A stretch of DNA of 64,000 nucleotides from Alcaligenes faecalis (GCF_005311025.1 NZ_CP031747.1:1612001-1676000); one strand, 5' to 3'. Numbered from the stretch's first letter, positions 17,212 through 26,942 are shown. The notes: generated by a model from the letters alone, not told the origin. A program made the numbers and translations.

Positions 17212-20200
17212 CAGGCCGCTTCAATCTCTCCGCTCTGGCGGTGCGTGAACGGGCCATCACGCTGTTTCTGATCATTGCTCTGGCAGCGTCCGGCATTTAC
17301 TCCTTCGTGAAACTGGGTCGAGCCGAAGACCCGGCTTTTACCGTGAAAGTGCTGACCGTCACCGCCATGTGGCCCGGAGCCACCGCCCAGGAAATGCAGG
17401 ATCTGGTGGCCGAGCCCATGGAAAAGCGCATGCAGGAACTGCGCTGGTTTGACAAGGTAGAGACGGTTACCCGTCCCGGCACCGCCTTGATGGTGGTGAC
17501 CCTGAAAGACACCATGCCGCCGGCGGACGTTCAGAGCGAGTTCTATCAGCTCCGCAAGAAGCTGCAGGATCAGGCTCCGCGCTTGCCCAAAGGCGTGCAG
17601 GGGCCGTTTGTGAACGACGAGTACTCGGACGTGTCCTTCAGCCTGTTCGCGCTGCAAGCCCCTGGTTTGCCACCGCGCCTGCTGACTCGCGAGGCCGAGA
17701 AAGTACGCAGCCAGCTACTGCAAGTCCCTGGCGTCAAGAAGGTCAATATTCTGGGCGAGCAAAGCGAGCGTATTTTTGTCGATCTGGACGAAGCCAAGCT
17801 GCACAACCTGCAGCTCAACCCTCAACAGATTCTGGAAGCCTTGTCCAAGCGCAGCGCCATGACAGCCAGTGGTGCCGTCAGCACCGATGGCCCGCGCATT
17901 CACATGCGCCTTAGCGCCGGACTGGAGGATTTGGAGGCCATCAGCAATACCTATATCTACGTACAGGGCCACAATCTGCGTCTGGGCGACATTGCCACCA
18001 TCAGTCGTGGATACGAAGACCCGCCCAGCTTCGAGATTCACCACAACGCACAATTTGCCATGTTGCTGGATGTGGTGATGCAGGAGGGCTACAACGGCCT
18101 GTATCTGGGCAAGGATCTGGAAAAGGCACGGGAAGATATTGCCGCTGCCCTGCCCCTGGGCTTCTCCCTGGATACCGTCACCAACCAGTCGGTGAACATT
18201 GCCTCCGCCGTAGGCGAGTTCATGTTCAAGTTCTTCGCGGCGCTGAGCGTGGTGCTGCTGGTGTGTCTGGTCAGCATGGGCTGGCGGGTCGGGATTGTAG
18301 TGGCTGCCGCTGTGCCCCTGACGCTGGCCATGGTGTTCGTCATCATGATGATGACGGGCAAGGTGTTTGACCGGGTAACGCTGGGCGCGCTGATTATCTC
18401 GCTGGGCCTGCTGGTGGACGACGCCATTATTGCGATCGAGATCATGATCGTGAAAATGGAAGAAGGCATGGACCGCCTGAAAGCCGCCGCCTATGCCTGG
18501 AACCATACGGCAGCCCCCATGCTGTCCGGCACCCTGGTGACGATTATCGGCTTTCTGCCGGTGGGTTTTGCCCGTTCCTCTGCCGGGGAGTACGCCGGCA
18601 ATATCTTCTGGATTCTGGCCGCTGCCCTGCTGACGTCCTGGCTGGTCGCGGTGGCCTTCACTCCCTATATGGGCGTGAAATTGCTGCCCGCCATTCCAGC
18701 CCGTCCTGGCGGCCATCAGGCCATTTACGACACCCCCAATTACATGCGCCTGCGCCGCATGATTGCCTGGTCGGTACACCACAAGTTTCTGGTGGCCGGA
18801 ATTGTGGTGGCGGCCTTCGTGCTGGCGGTTGTAGGCATGGGTTTCGTCAAACAGCAATTCTTCCCCACCTCCGACCGACCCGAGCTGCTGGTAGAAGTGC
18901 AGTTACCCGAGGGCAGCAGTATTCAGTCCACGCAAGCCGTTACTCGCAAGGTGGAGAGCTGGTTGCGCGAGCAGCCCGAAACCAAGCTGGTCACCAGTTA
19001 TGCCGGGCAAGGCGCACCGCGCTTTTTCCTGTCCTACAACCCTGAACTGCCTGATCCCTCCTTTGCTCGTCTGGTGGTGCTGACGGCTGATCACCACGAC
19101 CGCGATGCGCTGCTGCAACGCTTCCGCCAAGTGGTGGCCGATGGCCTGACACCAGAAGCACGCGTCCGTGCCACTCAGCTGGTGTTCGGGCCATCCACCA
19201 AATACCCGGTGGAGTTCCTGGTACGTGGCCCTGATCTGGACAAGCTGCGTGATATTTCCGAGCAGGCCATGGCGGTGATGCGGGCCGACAAGGACATGCG
19301 TCAGGTGAACGTGGACTGGGGTTCGCGCGTACCCGTCCTGAAGCTGGACGTAGACCCGCAACGTCTGCAAGCCTTGGGTTTGAATCGCCAGAGTCTGGCC
19401 GAACAAATCCAGTTGCAGCTGGATGGCACAACCGTTGCGGAATACCGCGAGGACCTGCGTAATGTGCTGGTTGTGGCGCGCAGCTCGGCCAGCAACCGCC
19501 ATGACCCAACTCGCCTTTCCGGCCTGACCGTCATGAATGATCAGGGCCAGAACCTGCCCTTGGAGCAAGTCGGCAAGCTGGAAATCATGCAGGAAGAACC
19601 CAAGCTGGCACGTCGCAACCGCCTGCCCACCATGACCGTGCGAGGGGATATTGCTCCGCACGTGCAACCGGCAGAAGTGGCCAACCGGGTGATGAAGGAG
19701 TTTGCCTCCTTGCAGGCTTCCCTGCCCCCTGGCTACCTGATCGAAATGAGCGGCATCACCGCCGAGGCCAAGAAGTCCAATGACGCGCTGCTGCCCGTCT
19801 TCCCGGTCATGATTGCCTTGATGCTGCTGGTTATCGTGATTCAGGTACGTTCGCTCTCGAACATGATCATGGTGTTCCTGACCGCCCCCTTGGGCCTGAT
19901 TGGCAGCGTGCCCGCCTTGCTGATCTTCCAGCAACCCTTTGGCTTTACGGCGATTCTGGGGCTGATTGGTCTGGCGGGGATCCTGATGCGCAATACCTTG
20001 ATTCTGATTGAGCAGATCAAGACCAACCGGGCTGAAGGTGCCTCACCCTACGATGCCGTGATTGAAGCCACTGTACAGCGTGCCCGCCCCGTCATTCTGA
20101 CGGCGCTGGCGGCGGTATTGGCCTTCATTCCGCTGTCCTTCTCCGTGTTCTGGGGCTCCATGGCCCTGACGCTGATCGGCGGTACAGCCATTGGCACCAT

Positions 20201-20270
20201 CCTGACGCTCTTGTTCTTGCCCAGCTTGTATTCGATCTGGAATCGAATCCAGGATCCACGCGCCTCATAA
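17208..20270 (+). CDS. RND efflux pump permease
   Basis: This 1020-residue inner-membrane pump has 12 helices and two large periplasmic loops. Helix 4 carries the proton-relay pattern LLVDDAIIAIEIM, with paired Asp residues as in the AcrB (HAE1) group. RARPVILTALAAVLAFIPL in the second half is also typical. Length and domain order match the family. No outer-membrane factor follows, so it likely uses a shared TolC-like channel. The substrate cannot be read from sequence. Confidence 0.93.
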   Translation: MTGRFNLSALAVRERAITLFLIIALAASGIYSFVKLGRAEDPAFTVKVLTVTAMWPGATAQEMQDLVAEPMEKRMQELRWFDKVETVTRPGTALMVVTLKDTMPPADVQSEFYQLRKKLQDQAPRLPKGVQGPFVNDEYSDVSFSLFALQAPGLPPRLLTREAEKVRSQLLQVPGVKKVNILGEQSERIFVDLDEAKLHNLQLNPQQILEALSKRSAMTASGAVSTDGPRIHMRLSAGLEDLEAISNTYIYVQGHNLRLGDIATISRGYEDPPSFEIHHNAQFAMLLDVVMQEGYNGLYLGKDLEKAREDIAAALPLGFSLDTVTNQSVNIASAVGEFMFKFFAALSVVLLVCLVSMGWRVGIVVAAAVPLTLAMVFVIMMMTGKVFDRVTLGALIISLGLLVDDAIIAIEIMIVKMEEGMDRLKAAAYAWNHTAAPMLSGTLVTIIGFLPVGFARSSAGEYAGNIFWILAAALLTSWLVAVAFTPYMGVKLLPAIPARPGGHQAIYDTPNYMRLRRMIAWSVHHKFLVAGIVVAAFVLAVVGMGFVKQQFFPTSDRPELLVEVQLPEGSSIQSTQAVTRKVESWLREQPETKLVTSYAGQGAPRFFLSYNPELPDPSFARLVVLTADHHDRDALLQRFRQVVADGLTPEARVRATQLVFGPSTKYPVEFLVRGPDLDKLRDISEQAMAVMRADKDMRQVNVDWGSRVPVLKLDVDPQRLQALGLNRQSLAEQIQLQLDGTTVAEYREDLRNVLVVARSSASNRHDPTRLSGLTVMNDQGQNLPLEQVGKLEIMQEEPKLARRNRLPTMTVRGDIAPHVQPAEVANRVMKEFASLQASLPPGYLIEMSGITAEAKKSNDALLPVFPVMIALMLLVIVIQVRSLSNMIMVFLTAPLGLIGSVPALLIFQQPFGFTAILGLIGLAGILMRNTLILIEQIKTNRAEGASPYDAVIEATVQRARPVILTALAAVLAFIPLSFSVFWGSMALTLIGGTAIGTILTLLFLPSLYSIWNRIQDPRAS

Positions 20271-20301
20271 CTTGCTTGAAGGCTGAAACTGTGTAAATAA
20301 T

Positions 20302-20337
20302 GGATGCATGGTTTGAACACCAACAAACCATGCATCC
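20302..20337. repeat. Perfect 14-base inverted repeat before the DUF3293 gene
   Basis: GGATGCATGGTTTG (20302-20315) pairs exactly with 20324-20337 across an 8-base spacer. No T-run follows, so it is not a classical terminator. It lies in the 115 bases between the RND pump and the next gene and could be an operator or an RNA hairpin. Confidence 0.55.
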
Positions 20338-20385
20338 CACTGCCAGTCTTGTGGGTCCAGAGAACAGAACGACGCAAGATAGCTT

Positions 20386-20868
20386 ATGTCTACACAGAAA
20401 GACCTGCCCGCCGCCCTGTCTCACGCTTTCGAGAAGGCGATCTACCGTGTACACAGCCCAAAGGGCGATATGGACGTGCGCATCGGCCAGCTCAACCGCC
20501 CTCTGAATCAATTACTGGAACAAGAAAACAGCCGTGGTGCGGCAATTTTGACCGCCTGCAATCCAGGCGCACAAATTTGCAGCCGTGCCTTTAACGATGC
20601 GGTTCAGGAAAGCTTGCTGCGCGATTTGCAGAAACTGGATCTGCGCTGGTGGCCCGCTGTGAATCTGGACCCCAAGGGCAAATGGCCGGATGAACCCAGC
20701 CTGCTGGTGCTGGACATCAGCCTGCAACAGGCACGCTGGCAAGCACGCCTGTTCAAGCAATTGGCTTTTGTCTATATACCGCTCAATGGCAAGCCGCAGC
20801 TGCATCAAGTGCAGCAGCGCCTGCCGGTGTCTGATCAGGCCGCTTCAAACAGCCCCGTTCCCTTCTAA
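20386..20868 (+). CDS. DUF3293 domain protein
   Basis: This 160-residue cytoplasmic protein fits the DUF3293 family: a YRVHS-type strand near the start, then ILTACNPGAQICSRAFNDAV and a C-terminal EPSLLVLDISLQQARWQARL. The family has no established function. The last 24 bases overlap the convergent thioesterase gene. No membrane segment or signal peptide is present. Confidence 0.7.
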   Translation: MSTQKDLPAALSHAFEKAIYRVHSPKGDMDVRIGQLNRPLNQLLEQENSRGAAILTACNPGAQICSRAFNDAVQESLLRDLQKLDLRWWPAVNLDPKGKWPDEPSLLVLDISLQQARWQARLFKQLAFVYIPLNGKPQLHQVQQRLPVSDQAASNSPVPF

Positions 20869-21267
20869 GCGCTGACGAAAGTCTTCAGCAATGGCGGCAC
20901 CTTTCAGCCGCCCTTCCGGCAAGACCTGCGCCCAGGCGCGCCACTCGTGGCCGGTTGCTACCAGCACGCCGTCCATATTGAAGACTTGATATTCAAGCTT
21001 GAAACGCCGGTCCAGCCATTGAGCCACATGCACGCAAACGCGAATCTCGCGATCATAGGTGACAGGTGCGCGGAAGTTGGCACCGACATCCACCAATGGC
21101 GTTACCGCATCATATTCCTGGCGCAAGATACGCTGGCTCAAGCCTGCTTGCCGCAGCCACGCCTGATACGTGCAATCAAACCAATAAAAATAATTGGGAT
21201 AGAAAACAATCCCGGCCTCATCGCAATCACCCCATTCCACGGTGATGCGGCGCTCGAACACGTGCAT
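20845..21267 (-). CDS. Acyl-CoA thioesterase, 4-hydroxybenzoyl-CoA thioesterase family
   Basis: This 140-residue hotdog-fold protein begins with VEWGDCDEAGIVFYPNYFYW, which includes the catalytic Asp region of the 4HBT family. It probably hydrolyses acyl-CoA thioesters; the substrate (aromatic or short-chain) is not evident. It is convergent with and overlaps the DUF3293 gene by 24 bases. No linked catabolic genes are present. Confidence 0.88.
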   Translation of the reverse strand: MHVFERRITVEWGDCDEAGIVFYPNYFYWFDCTYQAWLRQAGLSQRILRQEYDAVTPLVDVGANFRAPVTYDREIRVCVHVAQWLDRRFKLEYQVFNMDGVLVATGHEWRAWAQVLPEGRLKGAAIAEDFRQRLEGNGAV

Positions 21268-21555
21268 GTTTATCCTTTTGCAAAATCGCCTGCCAGTTTA
21301 CCTCGGATAAAAAGGTGGAAACCACGGTAATCAGGCACTGAATCAGCCGCTGAAACATTTTGAAAACACTACCTTTGAAATAGTTTGTATCCCTCACAAT
21401 GATTGAAATTAAGCGAAGTTAGCGACAATTTCCTCTAAAAATTACTGAAATAGGCCCCATAGTGAGAAAAGCCTCCGGAGCCTGCCAGCCCCAGGAGTCG
21501 TCTTTCACAGGCAGAAAACCTAGCATAGCTGCGTCACTGAATAAGGTAGCCTGCC

Positions 21556-22572
21556 ATGTCTGTAAATACCCCCGCACCCTGGACGATTCGTCGCATCATG
21601 GAGCTTTACGAGCTGCCCTTTATGGACCTCGTGTTCCAGGCGCAGACCGTACATAGACAGCACCACCCGGCCAATCAAATCCAGCTCTCCAGTCTGCTCT
21701 CCATCAAGACAGGCGCCTGTCCCGAAGATTGCTCCTACTGCCCGCAATCCTCCAAATACCAGACCGAACTGGAACCTGAACCCTTGATGCCCCTGGAACA
21801 GGTATTGGAAGCGGCCCGCGCCGCCCAGGCACAGGGTGCTCAGCGTTTTTGCATGGGTGCCGCCTGGCGCTCTCCTACCGAAAAACAGTTGGACGAGGTA
21901 GTTGAGATGGTCAGCGCCGTCAAAGCGATGGGGCTGGAAACCTGTGTCACCTTGGGCATGCTCAAAGACGGTCAGGCGCAGCGCCTGAAAGATGCCGGAC
22001 TGGACTACTACAACCACAATCTGGACACCTCCCCCGAGTTCTATGGCCAGATCATCAGCACACGCACGTACCAGGACCGCCTGGACACGCTGGAACGCGT
22101 ACGCGCAGCCGGTTTGAACAGTTGCTGCGGCGGGATTATCGGCATGGGTGAAAGCCGTCGCGAGCGTGCTGGTCTGCTGGCTCAGCTGGCCAATATGCGC
22201 CCTTGCCCCGAGTCCGTGCCTATCAACCAATTGGTGAAAGTACCGGGCACGCCGCTGGATCAGGTCGATGATCTGGACCCCTTCGAGTTTGTACGTACGA
22301 TTGCCATTGCGCGTATCCTGATGCCCACCAGCGCCGTACGCCTGTCGGCGGGACGAGAAACCATGGATGACAGCACCCAGGCCCTGTGCTTTATGGCCGG
22401 TGCCAACTCCATTTTCTATGGCGAGCAATTGCTGACTACCGGCAACCCGCAGTTTGTGGCAGACCAGGATCTGTTTGCCCGCCTGCAACTGGAAGCGGCC
22501 AAAACCACACTGTCCGAACCCCCTTTGTCATTGGAACAAACCCGTCCACGCGCTATGGTCGAGGCCCTCTAA
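21556..22572 (+). CDS. bioB: Biotin synthase
   Basis: BioB inserts sulfur into dethiobiotin to give biotin. The 338-residue protein has the radical SAM motif CPEDCSYC and the biotin-synthase-specific segments [13 protein letters not shown] and [10 protein letters not shown] for the [2Fe-2S] cluster. Length matches the family. No bioF, bioA or bioD is adjacent, so the gene is separated from the rest of the pathway. One base later comes an EamA transporter gene, probably in the same transcript. The 288 bases upstream show no clear promoter or BirA site. Confidence 0.96.
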   Translation: MSVNTPAPWTIRRIMELYELPFMDLVFQAQTVHRQHHPANQIQLSSLLSIKTGACPEDCSYCPQSSKYQTELEPEPLMPLEQVLEAARAAQAQGAQRFCMGAAWRSPTEKQLDEVVEMVSAVKAMGLETCVTLGMLKDGQAQRLKDAGLDYYNHNLDTSPEFYGQIISTRTYQDRLDTLERVRAAGLNSCCGGIIGMGESRRERAGLLAQLANMRPCPESVPINQLVKVPGTPLDQVDDLDPFEFVRTIAIARILMPTSAVRLSAGRETMDDSTQALCFMAGANSIFYGEQLLTTGNPQFVADQDLFARLQLEAAKTTLSEPPLSLEQTRPRAMVEAL

Positions 22573-22573
22573 C

Positions 22574-23425
22574 ATGCTCACTCTGATCGCCAGCATTCTG
22601 TGCAGTGTTGCCGTTTCCATTCTGCTGAAAGTCGCTCGCCAGCGGCAGATCGATGTCGCCCAGGCCATCATGGTCAACTATGGCGTGGCAGTCACCTTGA
22701 GTCTGGTATTGCTGCAACCGCATCCCAGCAGTCTGCTGAATCCTGCTACCCCCTGGTGGATTCTGATTGCCTTGGGTGTGCTCTTGCCCAGCGTCTTTCT
22801 GTTCATGGCGGCGGCAGTGCGGCAAGCCGGGATTGTGTTGAGCGATGCTGCCCAGCGCCTGTCCCTGTTCATTCCCTTGCTGGCGGCCTTTCTCTTGTTT
22901 GGCGAGCATCTGGCTGGTCAGAAACTGCTGGGCATCGCCCTGGCCCTGATTGCCTTGCTGTGCCTGCTGATACGTCCGCGGCAGGCCAGTAGCCAGGAAG
23001 CAGGCTCCGGGCATCCTGCCCTGATGCTGCTGGCTGTGTGGCTAGGCTATGGCGTGATCGACATCATGTTCAAGCAGCTTTCCAAAGCCGGTGCAGCTTT
23101 CTCCAGCAGTCTGGTGGTGTCCTTCTCGCTAGCCGGTGTGCTGATGCTGTGCTGGTTGCTGGCCAAGCGCACCAGCTGGCACAAAGGCAGCCTTTTAGCC
23201 GGTCTGGTGCTGGGCCTGCTGAACTTCGGGAATATTTTCTTTTATATCCGCGCCCACCAGATCTTCCCGGAGAACCCCACTCTGGTGTTCTCGGCCATGA
23301 ATATTGGTGTGATTGCCATGGGTGCCATCATCGGCGCGGGCTTCTTCAAGGAAAAGCTCAGCGCGCTCAATATGGTGGGGGTTGCCCTGGCCATTGGCGC
23401 TATCGTGGCCCTGATTCCGCGGTGA
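22574..23425 (+). CDS. EamA/DMT-family transporter
   Basis: Starting at the ATG at 22574 (MLTLIASIL), the protein has 283 residues and about ten hydrophobic helices with an internal duplication, as in the drug/metabolite transporter superfamily. A longer open frame from 22454 lies inside bioB and is not used. The one-base gap to bioB suggests co-transcription. The substrate is unknown. Confidence 0.85.
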   Translation: MLTLIASILCSVAVSILLKVARQRQIDVAQAIMVNYGVAVTLSLVLLQPHPSSLLNPATPWWILIALGVLLPSVFLFMAAAVRQAGIVLSDAAQRLSLFIPLLAAFLLFGEHLAGQKLLGIALALIALLCLLIRPRQASSQEAGSGHPALMLLAVWLGYGVIDIMFKQLSKAGAAFSSSLVVSFSLAGVLMLCWLLAKRTSWHKGSLLAGLVLGLLNFGNIFFYIRAHQIFPENPTLVFSAMNIGVIAMGAIIGAGFFKEKLSALNMVGVALAIGAIVALIPR

Positions 23426-23589
23426 ACAATGTCGGGCGTGTCTCATACATGCCCGCGTAAACGCACTATACGAGAATTCTTATATTTGACATTTAAAACT
23501 TCAGGGACCGCGGCTTTTCATCTCCTGTAGATTAGAAAAAAACGATTTTTACCGACGCCCACGTCGGAGACTACACAGGAGACATGATC

Positions 23590-24609
23590 ATGACCGGATT
23601 TACCCGTCGACAGTTACTGCTGGCCGCCGCTTCCGCTGGAGCCGGCGCACTGGCTGCCCCTTGGCTTGGCCGCAGTGTGCTGGCGGCCAACAAACCCGTC
23701 GTTGCCGCCCTGTTCTGCGGCCACATTGATGACAACGGCTTCATGCAAGCTGGTTATCAGGGCTTCAAGAAGGCCATGGACCAGTTGCCCATTACCGGCC
23801 ACTACAAAGACCAGGTGGCCAACGAAACCCAGGCACAAATTGCCGCTCTGCGCGAACTGGCAACACAATACAAACCGGCCTTGCTGATCGCCCACGGCGG
23901 TCAGAACACCGATGCTGCCCTGGCCGTTGCCAAGGAGTTTCCGGATACCCGCTTTGTGATCACGCAAGGTGCCGTCACTGCCAGCAATCTGAGCAGCTAT
24001 GACGTGCGTCAGGAAGAGTCAGCCTGGCTGGCCGGTGCCTATGCCGCCCTGATGACCAAGACCGGCGTAGTGGCCCACCAGTCCGGCATACGCGTACCCC
24101 CTGGTTTGCGCGCCCGCGCTTCCTATGCTGCTGGCGTCAAGCATGCCAATCCGGATGTGAAGCTGCTGACAAACTTCTCCGGCAACCAGGATGATATTGA
24201 GCTGGCCGCGCGGGTCACCCAGGCACAGGCCAAAGCTGGTGCAGACATCATCTACACCATGCTGAACAAAGGCCGTGGCGGCACAACGCAGGCCTGCCGT
24301 GAACTGGGTATCAAAGAAATTGGCAATGTAATTGACTGGGTCGCCCGCGAGCCCGACGTATTCGTCGGTTCCGCCTGGGCCGATGTAGGCATTGGCGTAT
24401 TTGAAGCTTGCAAGGATCTGAGCGAAAACAAGTTCGAGTCCGGCAAGATCTTCAAGGTTGGCCTGCAGCAACCGGATGCGGTGCGCCTGATCATGGCCCC
24501 GGACACACCGGATGCCGTGCGCCAGCGTATTGCAGCGCTGCAGCAGGATATTCTGGCTGGCAAGATTGAGGTTGAGGCCGAATTCAAAGGACCTGAGTTC
24601 CAGATTTAA
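23590..24609 (+). CDS. BMP-family substrate-binding protein, Tat-exported
   Basis: This 339-residue periplasmic protein of the BMP/PnrA lipoprotein family resembles purine-nucleoside or similar binding proteins. Its signal peptide is a Tat type: TRRQLLLAAASAGAGALAA. Conserved BMP segments include GYQGFKKAMDQ, DTRFVITQGAV and EESAWLAGAYAAL. I use the second ATG (23590), which is better spaced from the AGGAGA ribosome site than the one at 23584. No ABC permease or ATPase is adjacent, so it is an orphan in this window. Confidence 0.85.
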   Translation: MTGFTRRQLLLAAASAGAGALAAPWLGRSVLAANKPVVAALFCGHIDDNGFMQAGYQGFKKAMDQLPITGHYKDQVANETQAQIAALRELATQYKPALLIAHGGQNTDAALAVAKEFPDTRFVITQGAVTASNLSSYDVRQEESAWLAGAYAALMTKTGVVAHQSGIRVPPGLRARASYAAGVKHANPDVKLLTNFSGNQDDIELAARVTQAQAKAGADIIYTMLNKGRGGTTQACRELGIKEIGNVIDWVAREPDVFVGSAWADVGIGVFEACKDLSENKFESGKIFKVGLQQPDAVRLIMAPDTPDAVRQRIAALQQDILAGKIEVEAEFKGPEFQI

Positions 24610-24627
24610 GATCCGGGCAGAAATAAA

Positions 24628-24655
24628 AAACCCAGGCTTGGCCTGGGTTTTTTTT
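24628..24655 (+). terminator. Intrinsic terminator after the BMP gene
   Basis: CCCAGGC pairs with GCCTGGG across TTG, with flanking A- and T-runs and eight consecutive T. It is about 20 bases past the stop. Confidence 0.9.
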
Positions 24656-24711
24656 ATGAGTGAATCATGGTCGTAAAGCGCCACGACAACAGGCTCGATT
24701 CTGGCGACTGT

Positions 24712-26265
24712 TTAAGGGGCTGGATCTGAGGTTTTACGTGCTTTCTCTGCGTCTTTCTCAGCGCTCGAGCTTTCCACATCTGCCGCGCTCCCAAAAGCAT
24801 TCAAGCCTTCAGAATTTACAGAGCTTCCCGAGCTTCCCGAGCTTCCCGAGCTTCCCGAGCTTCCCGAGCTTCCAACAACAGAATCAGCCCGTTTGTCGTC
24901 CTCGGCAAGTGTCGCCTCTGCAGCCTCATCTTCCGCCTTGCGTTCCGCAGCTGTGCTTTCGGTCGTTGCGGGCACCCGCTCTTCAACTGGCGGCAGATCT
25001 TCGAAAACCGGGTCATGCGACACGTCAGAGCTGATATCTACCCGTGGGTCCAGTGCCACCGCCGCAGCCGAGCTTTGCAAGCTGTCTGGCATAGGCACAA
25101 AGGTAGTAGGCGCATCCTGGCTCAAGTGATCGCCCAGTACCTTTTGCGGGCGGACCAGCAGAACCAAAGCCAAGCCACAGGCTGCCACGAAGATGTAGTA
25201 CAGATTGCTGCCAATATAAGACATCAGGCCGCCGGCAAGCAGCGGCCCCAGACAGGCCCCCAGGCCATACACCATATACAAAATGGCGCTCAAGCCAACT
25301 CGCCGCTCCGGATCCACGTTGTCATTGGCGAAAGCCGCGCCCAAGGGGTACAGCGTAAATTGCAGAATCCCGAACAACGCCGAAAAAATCAGCAGAAACC
25401 AGAATGGGGCCTCAAACCAGCCCCACAAAGGAATGGCCAAGGCCAGCAAACAGATCGCGTTAATGCGGATCAGTTTGACGCGATTCATGCGATCCGCCAG
25501 CCAACCCACCGGCCATTGGGCCAGCACACCGGCGGCCACAGACACGGCGACAAACAAGGCAGCCTGCTCATTGCTTAGATGAACACGCACCGCATACACC
25601 GGCGCCAGACCATAAAAGGCCCCGGTCAACATACCGGCGACCAGCAGCACCATCATGGACAAGGGCACGCGGTCCACGTAATAGCGTGCGTTAATGGGCG
25701 CGGGCACTTGCAAGGGTGGGTGACTGCGACGGGTAATCGCCACCGGCACCAGACTGAAGGCCGAACAGATCGCCACAAAAACCAACGGCTCGTAATTCAG
25801 ATGCGGGAACAGGGTCAAAGACAACTGCCCCAGCACGGTGCCCAGGCTGGAGAACACCATGTAAAAGGCAAAAATGGTGCCGCGTTGACTATTGTCGCTT
25901 TGCTCGTTCAGCCAGCTTTCAATCCCCATGAACTGCACCACCATGGCCGCGCCCGCCAAAAAGCGTAGCAGCAGCCAGACGTACATGGAATCAACCAGAA
26001 TCTGAACCAGCACACAGATGGTGACAATGGCAGCACTGGCGGCGTACGCCCGAATATGACCCACGCCCATGATCAGGCGGTGACCCATACGAGCACCAAA
26101 TACCAGGCCCAGGTAATACACCGCAATCAGCCCGCCAATCCATACCTCTGACACCGAGATGGCCGTCAGGCGCACCCCCATGAAGGTATTGAACAGGCCC
26201 GAGCTGAGCAAGAGCATCAGGGTCGCAAAGTACAGGGACGAAAACGCACCCACCGATGACAGCAT
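24712..26265 (-). CDS. MFS transporter (YcaD-like) with low-complexity C-terminal tail
   Basis: Residues 1 to about 385 form a 12-helix MFS protein. Features include VWIGGLIAVYYLGLVFGARMG and ESWLNEQSDNSQRGTIFAFY, typical of the YcaD/UMF-like group. The last 130 residues are hydrophilic, acidic and rich in Ala, Glu and Ser. They contain six tandem Gly-Ser-Ser units (DNA repeat at 24821-24874). Family members usually end soon after the last helix, so the tail is extra. The substrate is unknown. Confidence 0.82.
   Translation of the reverse strand: MLSSVGAFSSLYFATLMLLLSSGLFNTFMGVRLTAISVSEVWIGGLIAVYYLGLVFGARMGHRLIMGVGHIRAYAASAAIVTICVLVQILVDSMYVWLLLRFLAGAAMVVQFMGIESWLNEQSDNSQRGTIFAFYMVFSSLGTVLGQLSLTLFPHLNYEPLVFVAICSAFSLVPVAITRRSHPPLQVPAPINARYYVDRVPLSMMVLLVAGMLTGAFYGLAPVYAVRVHLSNEQAALFVAVSVAAGVLAQWPVGWLADRMNRVKLIRINAICLLALAIPLWGWFEAPFWFLLIFSALFGILQFTLYPLGAAFANDNVDPERRVGLSAILYMVYGLGACLGPLLAGGLMSYIGSNLYYIFVAACGLALVLLVRPQKVLGDHLSQDAPTTFVPMPDSLQSSAAAVALDPRVDISSDVSHDPVFEDLPPVEERVPATTESTAAERKAEDEAAEATLAEDDKRADSVVGSSGSSGSSGSSGSSGSSVNSEGLNAFGSAADVESSSAEKDAEKARKTSDPAP
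24821..24874 (-). repeat. Tandem 9-base repeat, six units, inside the MFS tail
   Basis: The unit GAGCTTCCC is repeated five times exactly and a sixth time with one change (GAGCTTCCA). On the coding strand it encodes Gly-Ser-Ser units. Being in frame, copy changes would lengthen or shorten the linker without a frameshift. Confidence 0.95.
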
Positions 26266-26432
26266 CCAGACATCCTAAAAAAACCGCGGCACCGGCCCCC
26301 AACTCTCGCCACCATCCAGTTTCCGGCCTGGGTTTTGCGACAGGAGCACGGTAAAAAAAAGCGCCAGCTTGCCGCCAGCGCCTTGTAATCCTTCTATCCC
26401 TCGCCACGCCGGACTGGCTGGGGATCAGATAT

Positions 26433-26942
26433 TTACGACTTTACCTGTTTCAACAGGGTGTCTGCATCCGATGTGTGCAGGCCGCCGTCGTTATCAATGT
26501 TCAGTTGTTTGACAACGCCGTCTTCCAGCAAGGCAGAGAAACGCTTGGAGCGCACACCCAGGCCTTTGGACGTCAGGTCAAATTCCAGACCCAATGCTTT
26601 GGTCCAGACAGCACTGCCGTCGGCCAGCAAACGTACTTTGCCATTAACGTTCAGGGACTTGCCCCAAGCGCCCATTACGAAAGGATCGTTCACTGCCACG
26701 CACCAGATCTCGTCTACGCCGGCAGCCTTGAACTCGTCTGCCTTGGCAATAAAGCCAGGCAAGTGCTGCTCGGAGCAGGTGGGGGTGAAAGCGCCAGGAA
26801 CGGCGAACACGGCAATTTTCTTGCCTTTAACCAGATCAGCCACCTGAAAGTTGTTGGGGCCCATAGGGCAGCTTTCTGTGGCGGTTTCAATGTACTCGCT
26901 AAGGGTCGCGTCTGGAACGCGCGCACCGACTGAAATGGACAT
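26433..26942 (-). CDS. Prx5-type peroxiredoxin
   Basis: This 169-residue cytoplasmic peroxidase has the peroxidatic Cys in FAVPGAFTPTCSEQHLPGF (C56). The motif and length match the type II/Prx5 group, which uses glutaredoxin or thioredoxin to reduce peroxides. A second Cys near residue 81 (WCVAVND) is also present. The gene is single and preceded by 197 bases that show no clear OxyR site. Confidence 0.93.
   Translation of the reverse strand: MSISVGARVPDATLSEYIETATESCPMGPNNFQVADLVKGKKIAVFAVPGAFTPTCSEQHLPGFIAKADEFKAAGVDEIWCVAVNDPFVMGAWGKSLNVNGKVRLLADGSAVWTKALGLEFDLTSKGLGVRSKRFSALLEDGVVKQLNIDNDGGLHTSDADTLLKQVKS

Noticed and set aside
17715-18857. 380-codon minus-strand frame inside the RND pump gene
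   Set aside because: His/Gln/Gly-rich translation typical of antisense frames; the sense gene is certain.
24821-24874. Tandem repeat as a CRISPR or VNTR outside a gene
   Set aside because: Units are 9 bases with no spacers and are in frame in a coding region.
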